Below are positions 35,881 through 43,662 of a stretch of 64,000 nucleotides of DNA, piece after piece. A program made the position numbers and the translations under genes. The notes under the pieces are model-generated. The model ran no database searches, was not told the origin of the DNA, and was given only the letters and a program-made list of their open reading frames with translations. Numbering within the stretch: the stretch's first letter is position 1; every line of letters starts with the position of its first letter. This stretch comes from Saccharomonospora piscinae. GTDB lineage: Bacteria > Actinomycetota > Actinomycetes > Mycobacteriales > Pseudonocardiaceae. The DNA is taken from the NCBI RefSeq assembly GCF_005862235.1, contig NZ_VCEK01000004.1, positions 509,869 to 573,868 of the forward strand. Direction: 5' to 3'.

Positions 35881-36044
35881 GTCGTCCTCCCACGTCGGAA
35901 CCCGGGCGCGCCCGCCCCCGGGCACTCGGCCGCCAGTGTCGGCGCCGCGCCGCCGGGGAGCACAGGGTCCAACGGCTCAACCGGCGCGCTGCTTTCCCGC
36001 CGCCTCCGGCGCCGCCCATGATGGACACCGGAGAGGGCGAGACG

Positions 36045-37151
36045 ATGACGGCGATCAAGCTTTTCCTCGCGGGCGACGTGATGCCGGGGCGGGGGATCGA
36101 CCAGATCCTGCCCCACCCCGGAGACCACCGGCTGCGCGAGGCGGTGGTGCGCGACGCCCGCTGGTACGTCCGCGCCGCCGAACAGCGCAACGGCCCGCTG
36201 TCGCGCCCCGTGCCCTTCACCTGGCCGTGGGGCAGCGCGCTGCGGTCGATCGAGAGCGCCGACGCGCGGATCGTCAACCTGGAGACCAGCGTGACCCGGG
36301 CGCCGTGGTTCGCCCCCGGCAAGGCCGTTCACTACCGGATGACCCCGGAGAACCTGCCCATGCTGCTCAGCGCGCAGCTCGACGTCTGCGGGCTCGCGAA
36401 CAACCACGTGCTCGACTTCGGGCGCGGTGGGCTCACCGACACGCTCGACGCGCTGTCCTCGGCCGGGCTGCGGACGGTGGGCGCGGGACGCGACGCGGCC
36501 GCGGCTGCGGAACCGGCGGTGCTGCGCGCCGGTCCCGCCCGGCTCGTCGTGTTCGCGGCGGCGGCCTCGTCGAGTGGCGTGCCGGAGCAGTGGGCCGCCG
36601 GTGCCGCCCGGCCAGGGGTGCGGTGGTTGCCCACGGTGTCGGCCGAGAGCGCCACGGGCCTCGCCGACGAGGTGGTCGCGTCGAAACGTCCCGGCGACGT
36701 CGTGGTGGTGTCCCTGCACTGGGGCGCCAACTGGGGTTACGGCGTGAGCGCCGATCAGGTCGCGTTCGCGCACCGGCTCGTGGACGCCGGGGCCGACGTG
36801 ATCCACGGGCATTCCTCCCACCACCCGAGGCCCATCGAGGTGTATCGGGGGAGGCTCGTGCTCTACGGCTGCGGCGACCTCGTCAACGACTACGAGGGCA
36901 TCAGCGGGTTCGAGCGGTATCGCGGCGACCTGCGCCTGCTCTACCTGCCCACGGTGGACGCCGAGACCGGGGCGTTGCTGGCCCTGCGGGTGGTTCCCCT
37001 CCAGTCACGCAGGCTGCGGTTGCAGCGGGCCGGATCGGCCGACGCGCGGTGGCTGGAATCCGTGCTGAGCAAGATCAGCCGCCCGTTCGGCGCCCGGCTC
37101 GACTCCGGTGACGGCGAGCTGCGCCTGTCCTGGCGTTCCCACACACGGTGA
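36045..37151 (+). CDS. CapA family metallophosphatase-like protein
   Basis: 368 residues from the ATG at 36045, chosen for GGAGAGG upstream; ATGs at 36018 and 36021 are in frame. CapA/PgsA fold: IKLFLAGDVMPGRGIDQIL, RIVNLETSVT, DVCGLANNHVLDFGRGGL with the metal-binding N-H, VVVSLHWGANWGYGV and DVIHGHSSHHPRPIEVY. CapA/PgsA proteins are needed for poly-gamma-glutamate capsule synthesis and anchoring, but no CapB/CapC genes are nearby and no signal peptide is visible, so another role is possible. Convergent with the kinase gene. Confidence 0.88.
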   Translation: MTAIKLFLAGDVMPGRGIDQILPHPGDHRLREAVVRDARWYVRAAEQRNGPLSRPVPFTWPWGSALRSIESADARIVNLETSVTRAPWFAPGKAVHYRMTPENLPMLLSAQLDVCGLANNHVLDFGRGGLTDTLDALSSAGLRTVGAGRDAAAAAEPAVLRAGPARLVVFAAAASSSGVPEQWAAGAARPGVRWLPTVSAESATGLADEVVASKRPGDVVVVSLHWGANWGYGVSADQVAFAHRLVDAGADVIHGHSSHHPRPIEVYRGRLVLYGCGDLVNDYEGISGFERYRGDLRLLYLPTVDAETGALLALRVVPLQSRRLRLQRAGSADARWLESVLSKISRPFGARLDSGDGELRLSWRSHTR

Positions 37152-37191
37152 TCGTCCGGTCGGGGTGGGGCGCTTGGCCACGGACGCGGTG

Positions 37192-38751
37192 TCAGTCGTC
37201 GGACCGGCCCCGCTCGCCGCGCCCCTTGTCCTTGTCCTTCTCCTTGCCCTTCTCCCCGCCTTTGCCCGGACCCTTGTCCTTCTTCTCCTTCTTCCCGTTC
37301 TCGGGGGGAGGTTCCTGGGTCTCGGTGTGCAGCACGGTGTCGGACACGATCACGACCTCGCCGTCGTGGCGGCCGACACCGTGCTGGTGAAAGCGGGTCA
37401 CCGTCGCCCCGGAGCGCCGCGTGAGCCGGATGCCGACGTGGACGGTGTCCTGCCCGGTGACGCGCGCGGGCGAGATGACGTTCACCGAGCGCACCCCGCC
37501 CCAGTCGTCGGCGAAGCCCCGCTCACCCTGCGCGCGCAGCGCGGGGCCCAGCAGCGCGTACGCGGCGCCGGTGTCGCCGGGCAGGTGTCCGTAGTAGTCC
37601 TCGACGACGCCGGTCAGCTCCGCCGCGCCGAGCGCGGCGCTGCTCGACCTGGCGGGTGTTGGGGGAGGTACGGCGTCCGCCCGCCGGGTGTCGCCGTCCG
37701 AGACGAGTGCGACGGCCACGGCGGCCGTCGCGACCACGGCGAGCCCGCCGCCCGCCGCCAGAAGTACACCCCGGCGGGAGCGGCGTGGGCGGCCTTCCGG
37801 CCCGGGCGCCGCCGCCAGGTCCAGCCGCGTCCCGCCGAGCGGCGCGCCCGCTCCGACGGCGGGCAGCGGTTGTGTCAGCTCCTCGGGAGCGGGCTCCAGG
37901 GACGGGGCCTGTCCTCGCGCCACGGCCCGCAACGCGTCCCGGACCGTGGCGGCGCCGGGTCGCCCGGCCGGATCGGCGACCAGCACACGCGACAGCACCG
38001 GCGCGAGTGGCCCCGCGCGGCGCGCCTGCGGCACGGTGCCCGCCGCCACGCGATACAGCACCCCCAGCGCGTTCTCCTCGGCCGTCGGGTGCTCACTGCC
38101 GAACGGGGGCGTGCCCTCCACGAGCGCGAACAGCAGCGAACCGAGCGAGAACACGTCGGAGGTCGGCGTCGGCGGCCCGCCGCGCGCCACTTCCGGCGCC
38201 AGATACGCGGGAGTGCCCGCCACGACACCGGTCTGGGTCACGGTCACGTCGCCACCGGCGTGCGCGATGCCGAAGTCGACGAGCTTCGCGGTGCCGTCCG
38301 CTCCGATGAGGACGTTCGCGGGCTTGACGTCGCGATGCACGATGCCCGCGTCGTGCGCGGCGGCCAGCGCCGAGGCCACCTGCGCTCCCAGCGTGGCGGC
38401 GGCGGGCGGTGCCAGCGGGCCTTCGGTGGCGAGCAGGTCGGCGAGGCTTCGCGAGGGGAAGTACTCCATCACCAGCACCGGCAGCCCGTCGTGTTCCACC
38501 ACGTCGTGCACGGTGACGGCATGCGGATGGTGCAGGCGCGCCGCGATGCGCCCCTCGCGTCGTGCGCGCTCCCGGGCCTGTGCGGCGCCGGTGGCGTCCG
38601 ACCCGGGCGGCAGCAGCAACCGTTTCACGGCCACCTGCCGCCCGAGCCGCTCGTCCACGGCCTGCCACACGGTGCCCATCGCCCCGCTGCCGACCTCGCG
38701 CCGCAGCCGGTACCGGCCGGCCAGCACTGTTCCCTCACCCGCGTTGGTCAC
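37192..38751 (-). CDS. Eukaryotic-type serine/threonine protein kinase
   Basis: 519 residues. The kinase domain covers about 12-270: VGSGAMGTVWQAVDERLGRQVAVKRL (P-loop and Lys), IVHRDVKPANVLI catalytic loop, VDFGIAH (DFG) and GTPAYLAPEV activation-segment end. A juxtamembrane basic region, one membrane helix (about 333-352) and an extracellular domain without PASTA repeats follow. The last ~40 residues are a Lys/Glu/Gly-rich low-complexity tail (KKEKKDKGPGKGGEKGKEK). It should phosphorylate cytosolic targets on an extracellular cue, ligand unknown. Start at ATG 38751. Confidence 0.92.
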   Translation of the reverse strand: MTNAGEGTVLAGRYRLRREVGSGAMGTVWQAVDERLGRQVAVKRLLLPPGSDATGAAQARERARREGRIAARLHHPHAVTVHDVVEHDGLPVLVMEYFPSRSLADLLATEGPLAPPAAATLGAQVASALAAAHDAGIVHRDVKPANVLIGADGTAKLVDFGIAHAGGDVTVTQTGVVAGTPAYLAPEVARGGPPTPTSDVFSLGSLLFALVEGTPPFGSEHPTAEENALGVLYRVAAGTVPQARRAGPLAPVLSRVLVADPAGRPGAATVRDALRAVARGQAPSLEPAPEELTQPLPAVGAGAPLGGTRLDLAAAPGPEGRPRRSRRGVLLAAGGGLAVVATAAVAVALVSDGDTRRADAVPPPTPARSSSAALGAAELTGVVEDYYGHLPGDTGAAYALLGPALRAQGERGFADDWGGVRSVNVISPARVTGQDTVHVGIRLTRRSGATVTRFHQHGVGRHDGEVVIVSDTVLHTETQEPPPENGKKEKKDKGPGKGGEKGKEKDKDKGRGERGRSDD

Positions 38752-38781
38752 CCGGTCAGGGTAGGCGGCAGCGGGACAGCG

Positions 38782-39639
38782 TCAGCGGAACCGGGCCACA
38801 GCCCCGGCGATCTCCGCGCGCAGGTCGTCCGCGACCGAAGGCAGCGGCATGCGGCAGGCCCACTCGCCCCCGGTGCGGGCAGCCAGCGCCGCCTTGAGCC
38901 GGGAGACGCTCGGCCCGGTCAGCTCCACCAGCCGGGCCACGTCCTCCTGCACCGCGCGGGCCCGGCCGGTGTCGCCCTCGGCGAGTGCCCTGGCCAGCGC
39001 CGCGAACGTCTGCGGGAACGCCGACGACACCCCGGACACGACGCCGGTGCCACCCTGGTCGACCACCCACGGCAGCCTGCCGTCGTCCCCGGAGAACAGC
39101 TCCTGGCCGTCGCCGAGCGCGGCGGCGTACTCGGGCAGCCGGGCCGCCGCGCCGCCCGAGAGTTTCACCCCGGCCATGCCCGGCAGCCGCATCACCTCGC
39201 GCAGGAGCACCGGCGGCACCTCCATCCCGGTGCGTTCCGGGAACACGTAGGCGTAGACGGCGGCCTCCGGGTGGGCCTCGGTGAGCGCGCGGAAGAAGCC
39301 GACCACGCCGTCGGCGTCGGAGGGCAGGTAGTACGGCGACAGCAGGGCGAACCGGGAGATGCCCTCGGCGGCCGTCGCGTCGGCGAGGCGCAGCACCTGG
39401 CGGCTGCTCGCGTGGCCGACGTGGGCGATGACCCGCTCGGGGCCGAGCAGCGCGGCCGCCCGGCGGAACACGTCGAGCCGCTCGCTGTCGTCCAGCGCGG
39501 GGAACTCGCCGGTCGTCCCGGCGATCAACACCCCGTCCGCGTGGTCGCTCAGCGACCGCAACGCGGCCTCGTACTCGGCGACGTCCACCGAGCCGTCCCG
39601 GGTGAACGGCACGGGCACGGCACTGATGATCTGCGGCAT
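38782..39639 (-). CDS. Dihydrodipicolinate synthase/N-acetylneuraminate lyase family aldolase
   Basis: 285 residues. TIM barrel class I aldolase: VLIAGTTGEFPALDDSER (Thr-Thr), LSPYYLP, YAYVFPERTG (the tyrosine that relays protons) and the Schiff-base lysine in GVKLSGG near residue 160. The family covers DapA, NanA, and sugar-acid dehydratases (KDG/KDGlc). Because it is the last gene of a GntR-controlled tricarboxylate-type transporter operon and lysine genes are absent, a keto-deoxy sugar acid dehydratase or lyase is more likely than DapA (inference). 18 bp separate it from tctA. Confidence 0.88.
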   Translation of the reverse strand: MPQIISAVPVPFTRDGSVDVAEYEAALRSLSDHADGVLIAGTTGEFPALDDSERLDVFRRAAALLGPERVIAHVGHASSRQVLRLADATAAEGISRFALLSPYYLPSDADGVVGFFRALTEAHPEAAVYAYVFPERTGMEVPPVLLREVMRLPGMAGVKLSGGAAARLPEYAAALGDGQELFSGDDGRLPWVVDQGGTGVVSGVSSAFPQTFAALARALAEGDTGRARAVQEDVARLVELTGPSVSRLKAALAARTGGEWACRMPLPSVADDLRAEIAGAVARFR

Positions 39640-39657
39640 GGGCGGAGGTTCCTTTCG

Positions 39658-41178
39658 TCAGCGGGAGTCTGCGGGCGACTGGTCGGCCTCGGTGGCCCGC
39701 GACCGCGCGCGGCGGGCCGACCGGGCCCTCGCGATCAGCGGGGTCACCAGCCCGAGCACGGCCAGCCCGAGCAGGATCGCGGAGACCGGCTGGGTCACCA
39801 GCGTCGAAGGGCCGTCGATGAGCAGGGCGCGCCGCAGGTTCGACTCGGCCAGCGGGCCGAGCAGCAGCCCGAGCACCATCGGACCTGCGGGGAATCCGGT
39901 GCGTTTCATGACCACACCCACGACCCCGGCCACGAGCATGACCCACACGGTGTAGATGTCGTTGGTGGTGGCGTAGGTGCCGACCAGGCAGAACAGCAGC
40001 ACCCCGGTCCACAGGTAGTGGTGGGGCAGATCCAGCAGGCGCACCATGCCCTTCGTGCGGACCAGGCTGATCGCGAGGGAGAGCACCGTCGCGATGATCA
40101 TGATGGCCGCGATGGTGATCACGAGGTCCGGGCTGTCGGTGAACAGCGAGGGGCCCGGCTGGAGACCCCAGATGACCATGGAGCCGAGCATCACCGCCAT
40201 CACCGAGTCGCCCGGGATGCCGAGCGCCATCGTGGTGGTCAGCGACCCGCCCAGGGTGGCGCTGGACGCCGTGTCGGCGGCGGCCAGCCCTTCCAGCGAG
40301 CCCTTGCCGAACTTCTCGGGGCGCTTCGACATCCGCTTGGCGCGGTCCCAGCCGATGAGGCCCGCGATGTCACCTCCGGCGGCGGGCAGCGCGCCGACCA
40401 CCGTGCCCACCGCGCTGCTGACCGCGAAGGGGCGGCCCAGCTGCCGGATCTCGGCGCGAGTCGGCCGCGAGCGGCCGAGCGACGAGACCGGCCGCGCGGT
40501 GCTCGCGCGGTGGGTGAGGAGCTGGTCGAACAACTCGGCGATGCCGAACAGTCCGATGATCACGGCGATGAACGGCAGGCCGGAGCTGAGGTCGTCCATG
40601 CCGAAGACGAACCGCTCGTCGCCGGTGATCGGATCGCGGCCCACCGTGCCGATGACCAGCCCCGCCACACCGGACAGCAGGCCCTTGAGCAGCGACTTCG
40701 ACGACACCGACACCATGACGGTGAGACCGAAGATCACCAGCGCGAACATCTCGGCAGGCCCGAACTCCAGGGCGAGCTGCGCGATCGGGCGGGCGGCGAA
40801 GAGGAACACCACCATCGAGACGAGGATGCCGCCCGTGGTCACCAGCGCCGAGAGCACCAGCGCCAGCCCGGCCCTGCCCTGCTTGGCCAGGGGATAGCCG
40901 TCGAGCGTGGTGGCGATCGAGGCCGGAGTGCCCGGTGTGTTGACCAGAATCGACGGGATGCGGTCACCGAAGTTGGCGCCGACGTAGATCGTCAGCAGCA
41001 CCGCGAGGCCCTGCTCGGGCTCCAGGGTCAGCGTGAAGCCCGACGCGAGCGCGACCGCCATCGTGCCGGTGATCCCGGGAAACGCGCCGACCAGCGTGCC
41101 GATCGCGAGACCGAGCAGCAGGCAGACTCCGACGGTGGGGTCGAGCAGGACGCCGAGGCCGTCCGCGATGGTGTTCAC
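39658..41178 (-). CDS. tctA: Tripartite tricarboxylate transporter, large membrane subunit TctA
   Basis: 506 residues from the GTG at 41178, overlapping the tctB stop by 4 bp; an upstream extension is not supported. About 10-12 membrane segments. TctA motifs are visible: LVGAFPGITGTMAVALASG (first conserved loop), NTPGTPASIATTLDGYP and ALPAAGGDIAGLIGWDRAKRMS, with the internally repeated GIPGDSVMAVML. It is the large permease of the TTT system and uses the binding protein TctC. Substrate not determinable from sequence; the C terminus is basic. Confidence 0.94.
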   Translation of the reverse strand: MNTIADGLGVLLDPTVGVCLLLGLAIGTLVGAFPGITGTMAVALASGFTLTLEPEQGLAVLLTIYVGANFGDRIPSILVNTPGTPASIATTLDGYPLAKQGRAGLALVLSALVTTGGILVSMVVFLFAARPIAQLALEFGPAEMFALVIFGLTVMVSVSSKSLLKGLLSGVAGLVIGTVGRDPITGDERFVFGMDDLSSGLPFIAVIIGLFGIAELFDQLLTHRASTARPVSSLGRSRPTRAEIRQLGRPFAVSSAVGTVVGALPAAGGDIAGLIGWDRAKRMSKRPEKFGKGSLEGLAAADTASSATLGGSLTTTMALGIPGDSVMAVMLGSMVIWGLQPGPSLFTDSPDLVITIAAIMIIATVLSLAISLVRTKGMVRLLDLPHHYLWTGVLLFCLVGTYATTNDIYTVWVMLVAGVVGVVMKRTGFPAGPMVLGLLLGPLAESNLRRALLIDGPSTLVTQPVSAILLGLAVLGLVTPLIARARSARRARSRATEADQSPADSR

Positions 41179-41711
41179 AGGGGCACCTTCAACAACGTCT
41201 GGAACAGCAGGTAGACCAGTCCGCACAGCACGAGCGGGTAGAGCACCAGCGGCTTCCACCCCCGGCCGCCGAACACGTACGTCGTGGCACACAGGAAGAC
41301 CGGCGCGGTCGGGAGGAACCCGGCCACCGGCCACAGCGCGACGAAGACCACGGCGAGCGCCACCGTGGCTCCCAGCCGCAGGCGGCCCTCGCGGGTGGGG
41401 GACTCGATGCCCTCGCGGGCGGCGGGCGGGCGCACCAGCGCCACGACCAGCAACACCACGGCGAGGGCGAGGCCCAGCAGGCCCAGCAGCTCGGGCCACC
41501 AGCGCGGGTCGATGCCGCCGGTCTCCCTGCGCACCTCGATCGCCCGCGCCAGCAGCACCACCGCGCCCGTGGCGCCGACCGCGACCACGGCGGAGGCGAT
41601 CTCCAGCGCGCGCGAGCGTGGCGCCGCCGTGTCACCGCCTTCCGCCGTGGTCCCGGTCGTCCCGGCGGCGTCGGTGTCCTGTTCGGACGCCGGTGTCGCG
41701 GGTCGGTCCAT
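41175..41711 (-). CDS. tctB: Tripartite tricarboxylate transporter, small membrane subunit TctB
   Basis: 178 residues with four membrane helices (about 38-58, 75-93, 112-133, 155-172) after a long acidic/Thr-rich cytoplasmic N terminus (about 35 residues), typical of TctB small subunits but longer at the N terminus. TRALEIASAVVAVG-type first helix and DPRWWPELLGLLGLALA are recognisable. The gene overlaps tctC by 1 bp and tctA by 4 bp. Without TctB the TTT system does not transport; its detailed role is unclear. Confidence 0.88.
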   Translation of the reverse strand: MDRPATPASEQDTDAAGTTGTTAEGGDTAAPRSRALEIASAVVAVGATGAVVLLARAIEVRRETGGIDPRWWPELLGLLGLALAVVLLVVALVRPPAAREGIESPTREGRLRLGATVALAVVFVALWPVAGFLPTAPVFLCATTYVFGGRGWKPLVLYPLVLCGLVYLLFQTLLKVPL

Positions 41712-42673
41712 CAGCGCGCTCCGCCGAGGATCTGCCCGAAGCGCTCGTACTCGGAGTTGACGAACTCGGTGAACTCGTCGGCGTTCTTGTAGACCGGGAG
41801 GTTGCCGGGCTTGGAGATCGTGTCGACGAAGCTGTCGGACTGGGCCGCCTGCTTGATCGAGGACTCCAGCGTCGAGCGCACGTCGTCCGGCAGGCCCTCG
41901 GGGGCGTAGACGCCGCCCCAGCCGCCGAACTCCAGGTCGAAGCCCGCTTCGGCCGCCGTGGGCACGTCCGGCATGTCGGGGTGGCGCTCGTCGTGGAACA
42001 CGGCCAGCGGGCGCAGCTGGCCCTCCTGGTAGGCGCTCATCGCCTCGCCCGCACCGGCGACGGCCGCGTCGACCTGGCCGCCCACGGCCGCGGTGATGGC
42101 GGGCGCACCGCCGTCGAACGGCACGGACGTCAGCTGCGCTCCGGATTCCTGCGCCAGCCCGAACGCGGTGGCCTCCCAGATGGAGCCCGCGCCCGCGTTC
42201 GCCACCGACAGCTCGTTCTGCTTGCCCGCCGACACGAAGTCCTCCAGCGTCTGGTGCGGGCTGTCGGCGGGCACCACGAGCACGCCGGGCGCGAGCATGA
42301 TCTGGCCGAGGAAGTCGTAGTCGGCCGGGTCCACGTCGAAGTCCTGGTGGCCCAGCATGGAGATCTCCACGGGTGAGAACCCGATCGTGTAGCCGTCGGG
42401 CTCCTGGTCGGCGACGTACTGCATCGCGGTGGACCCGGACGCTCCCGGCCGGTTCTCCACGACGATCGACACGCCGAGGTCCTGCTCCAGCTCGTCGGCG
42501 AGCGCGCGGGAGCTCAGGTCGGAGCCGCCGCCCGCGGCGGCCTGGACGATGAACGTGATGTCGTCCTCGGGGAAGGCGTCGCCGCCCTGCGCCCCGCCGC
42601 CGCCGGAACAGGCGGACAGGGTGAGCGCCGCGGTGGTGGCGAGGCCACCGACGAGAAATGCGGTCCGGGACAT
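41711..42673 (-). CDS. tctC: TctC periplasmic-type substrate-binding lipoprotein
   Basis: 320 residues. A lipoprotein signal peptide with lipobox LSAC (Cys about residue 22) leads into the TTT binding-protein fold: ITFIVQAAAGGGSDLSSRALA, IVVENRPGASGSTAMQYVA, and GGWGGVYAPEGLPDDVRSTLESSIKQ. In TctC/BugT proteins the loop after AAAGGGSD contacts carboxylate ligands through two waters. In this Gram-positive cell it is lipid-anchored outside. ATG at 42673. A 6-bp hairpin (42695-42710) separates it from gntR upstream. Confidence 0.92.
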   Translation of the reverse strand: MSRTAFLVGGLATTAALTLSACSGGGGAQGGDAFPEDDITFIVQAAAGGGSDLSSRALADELEQDLGVSIVVENRPGASGSTAMQYVADQEPDGYTIGFSPVEISMLGHQDFDVDPADYDFLGQIMLAPGVLVVPADSPHQTLEDFVSAGKQNELSVANAGAGSIWEATAFGLAQESGAQLTSVPFDGGAPAITAAVGGQVDAAVAGAGEAMSAYQEGQLRPLAVFHDERHPDMPDVPTAAEAGFDLEFGGWGGVYAPEGLPDDVRSTLESSIKQAAQSDSFVDTISKPGNLPVYKNADEFTEFVNSEYERFGQILGGAR

Positions 42674-42707
42674 GGACAACTCCTTTGTTGTGGTTGAGCG
42701 TCGTCGC

Positions 42708-43406
42708 TCAGGTCGTGATCTGGTCCAGGAATCGGGAGTAGGCGGCGTGCATGCGGCGCCGGGAACCCTCGATGTGCTCGGCGAGCAGTTCCAGCGCCCG
42801 CGAGTCCGTCGCGACGATCGCGTCGAGCAGTTCGACGTGATCGCGGTACGTGGGGCCGAGGTCGCGGTCCTCGGCGTTGGTGACCGACAGCATGTCGGCG
42901 AAGGTGGGCCGGTACTGCTGCCAGACGTTGTCGAGCCTGCGGTTGCCGCAGAGCCGGTGGAACGACGAGTGGAAGTCGAGGTCGCCCTCGGCGAACTCGG
43001 CCGGGTCGTGTTCCGCCGCCGCGGCCTCCATCCGGGCCAGTTGCTGCCGGGCCTCGGTGAAGTCGCGGGCCCCGCCACGCAGGCACAGCCGCACCGCGTG
43101 CGACTCCAGCAGTGCCCGCAGGTCGTAGAGCTCGTCGATGTCGTCGGCGGTGAGCCCGATGACGAACACCCCGCGCCGGCGCGACTCCACCAGCCCCTCG
43201 ACCTCCAGCTGCCGCAGTGCGTCGCGCACCGGCCCCCGGCTGACGTCGAACGTCTTCGACAGCTGCGATTCCACCAGGTGTGTGCCGGGCCGAAGCTTGC
43301 CGACGATGATCATCCGCCGCAGGTAGTCGACCACGTGCCGACCCAGCGCGGGGGCTGGTCGCGCCGTCGCGACGAAGCTCTGCCATCCGGCACTCGCTGT
43401 GCTCAC
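42708..43406 (-). CDS. GntR family transcriptional regulator (FCD/FadR type)
   Basis: 232 residues, GTG start at 43406. Winged helix at about 25-85 (VVDYLRRMIIVGKLRPGTHLVESQLSKTFDVSRGPVRDALRQLE) and an FCD ligand domain at about 95-220 with EGDLDFHSSFHRLCGN (metal-binding Asp and His) and a DHVELLDAIVATDS segment carrying a further His. FCD regulators sense carboxylic acids or sugar acids and usually derepress the adjacent catabolic or transport genes. It is the first gene of the tctCBA-aldolase run, so it should regulate those and possibly the divergent secreted hydrolase. Confidence 0.92.
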   Translation of the reverse strand: MSTASAGWQSFVATARPAPALGRHVVDYLRRMIIVGKLRPGTHLVESQLSKTFDVSRGPVRDALRQLEVEGLVESRRRGVFVIGLTADDIDELYDLRALLESHAVRLCLRGGARDFTEARQQLARMEAAAAEHDPAEFAEGDLDFHSSFHRLCGNRRLDNVWQQYRPTFADMLSVTNAEDRDLGPTYRDHVELLDAIVATDSRALELLAEHIEGSRRRMHAAYSRFLDQITT

Positions 43407-43425
43407 GCTCGGGTCGATCCCTTCG

Positions 43426-43531
43426 GAAATCGATTACTCGGTCAACGGTTAACCGTCAACCTAAGCTGCGGGCGGCTCGGTACGCAAGACCCGGTTTTCA
43501 CAAATGGGATCTTGCGGCGGTAATCGATTTC
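43426..43531. promoter_or_regulatory. Exact 12-bp inverted pair GAAATCGATTAC ... GTAATCGATTTC
   Basis: GAAATCGATTAC at 43426-43437 occurs again in exact inverted form at 43520-43531. Each arm holds the palindrome AATCGATT; the centres are 94 bp apart, about nine helical turns. The sites flank the gntR promoter area and face the secreted hydrolase gene. They suit a dimeric GntR regulator, perhaps with DNA looping. Confidence 0.5.
43445..43456. promoter_or_regulatory. ACGGTTAACCGT palindrome
   Basis: A perfect 12-bp palindrome 39 bp upstream of the gntR start, within the larger inverted pair. Its GGTTAACC core is a plausible FCD-type operator; binding untested. Confidence 0.5.
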
Positions 43532-43662
43532 TGTCACAGTCCCACTGCCGCCGGGCAGCACGACGCCACGGTCGGCGATCACGGCTTCTCTTTCCGCCCG
43601 GTGCGGCTTCCTCCTCGCCCGGGCCGTCACGCACAGCGACCGGCAGACACAAAGGAGTGCTC

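Noticed and set aside
37108-41214. Plus-strand open frame of 1,368 codons opposite the kinase, aldolase and tctA
   Set aside because: Antisense to three genes with clear family motifs; composition is His/Arg/Gly-rich and unlike a protein.
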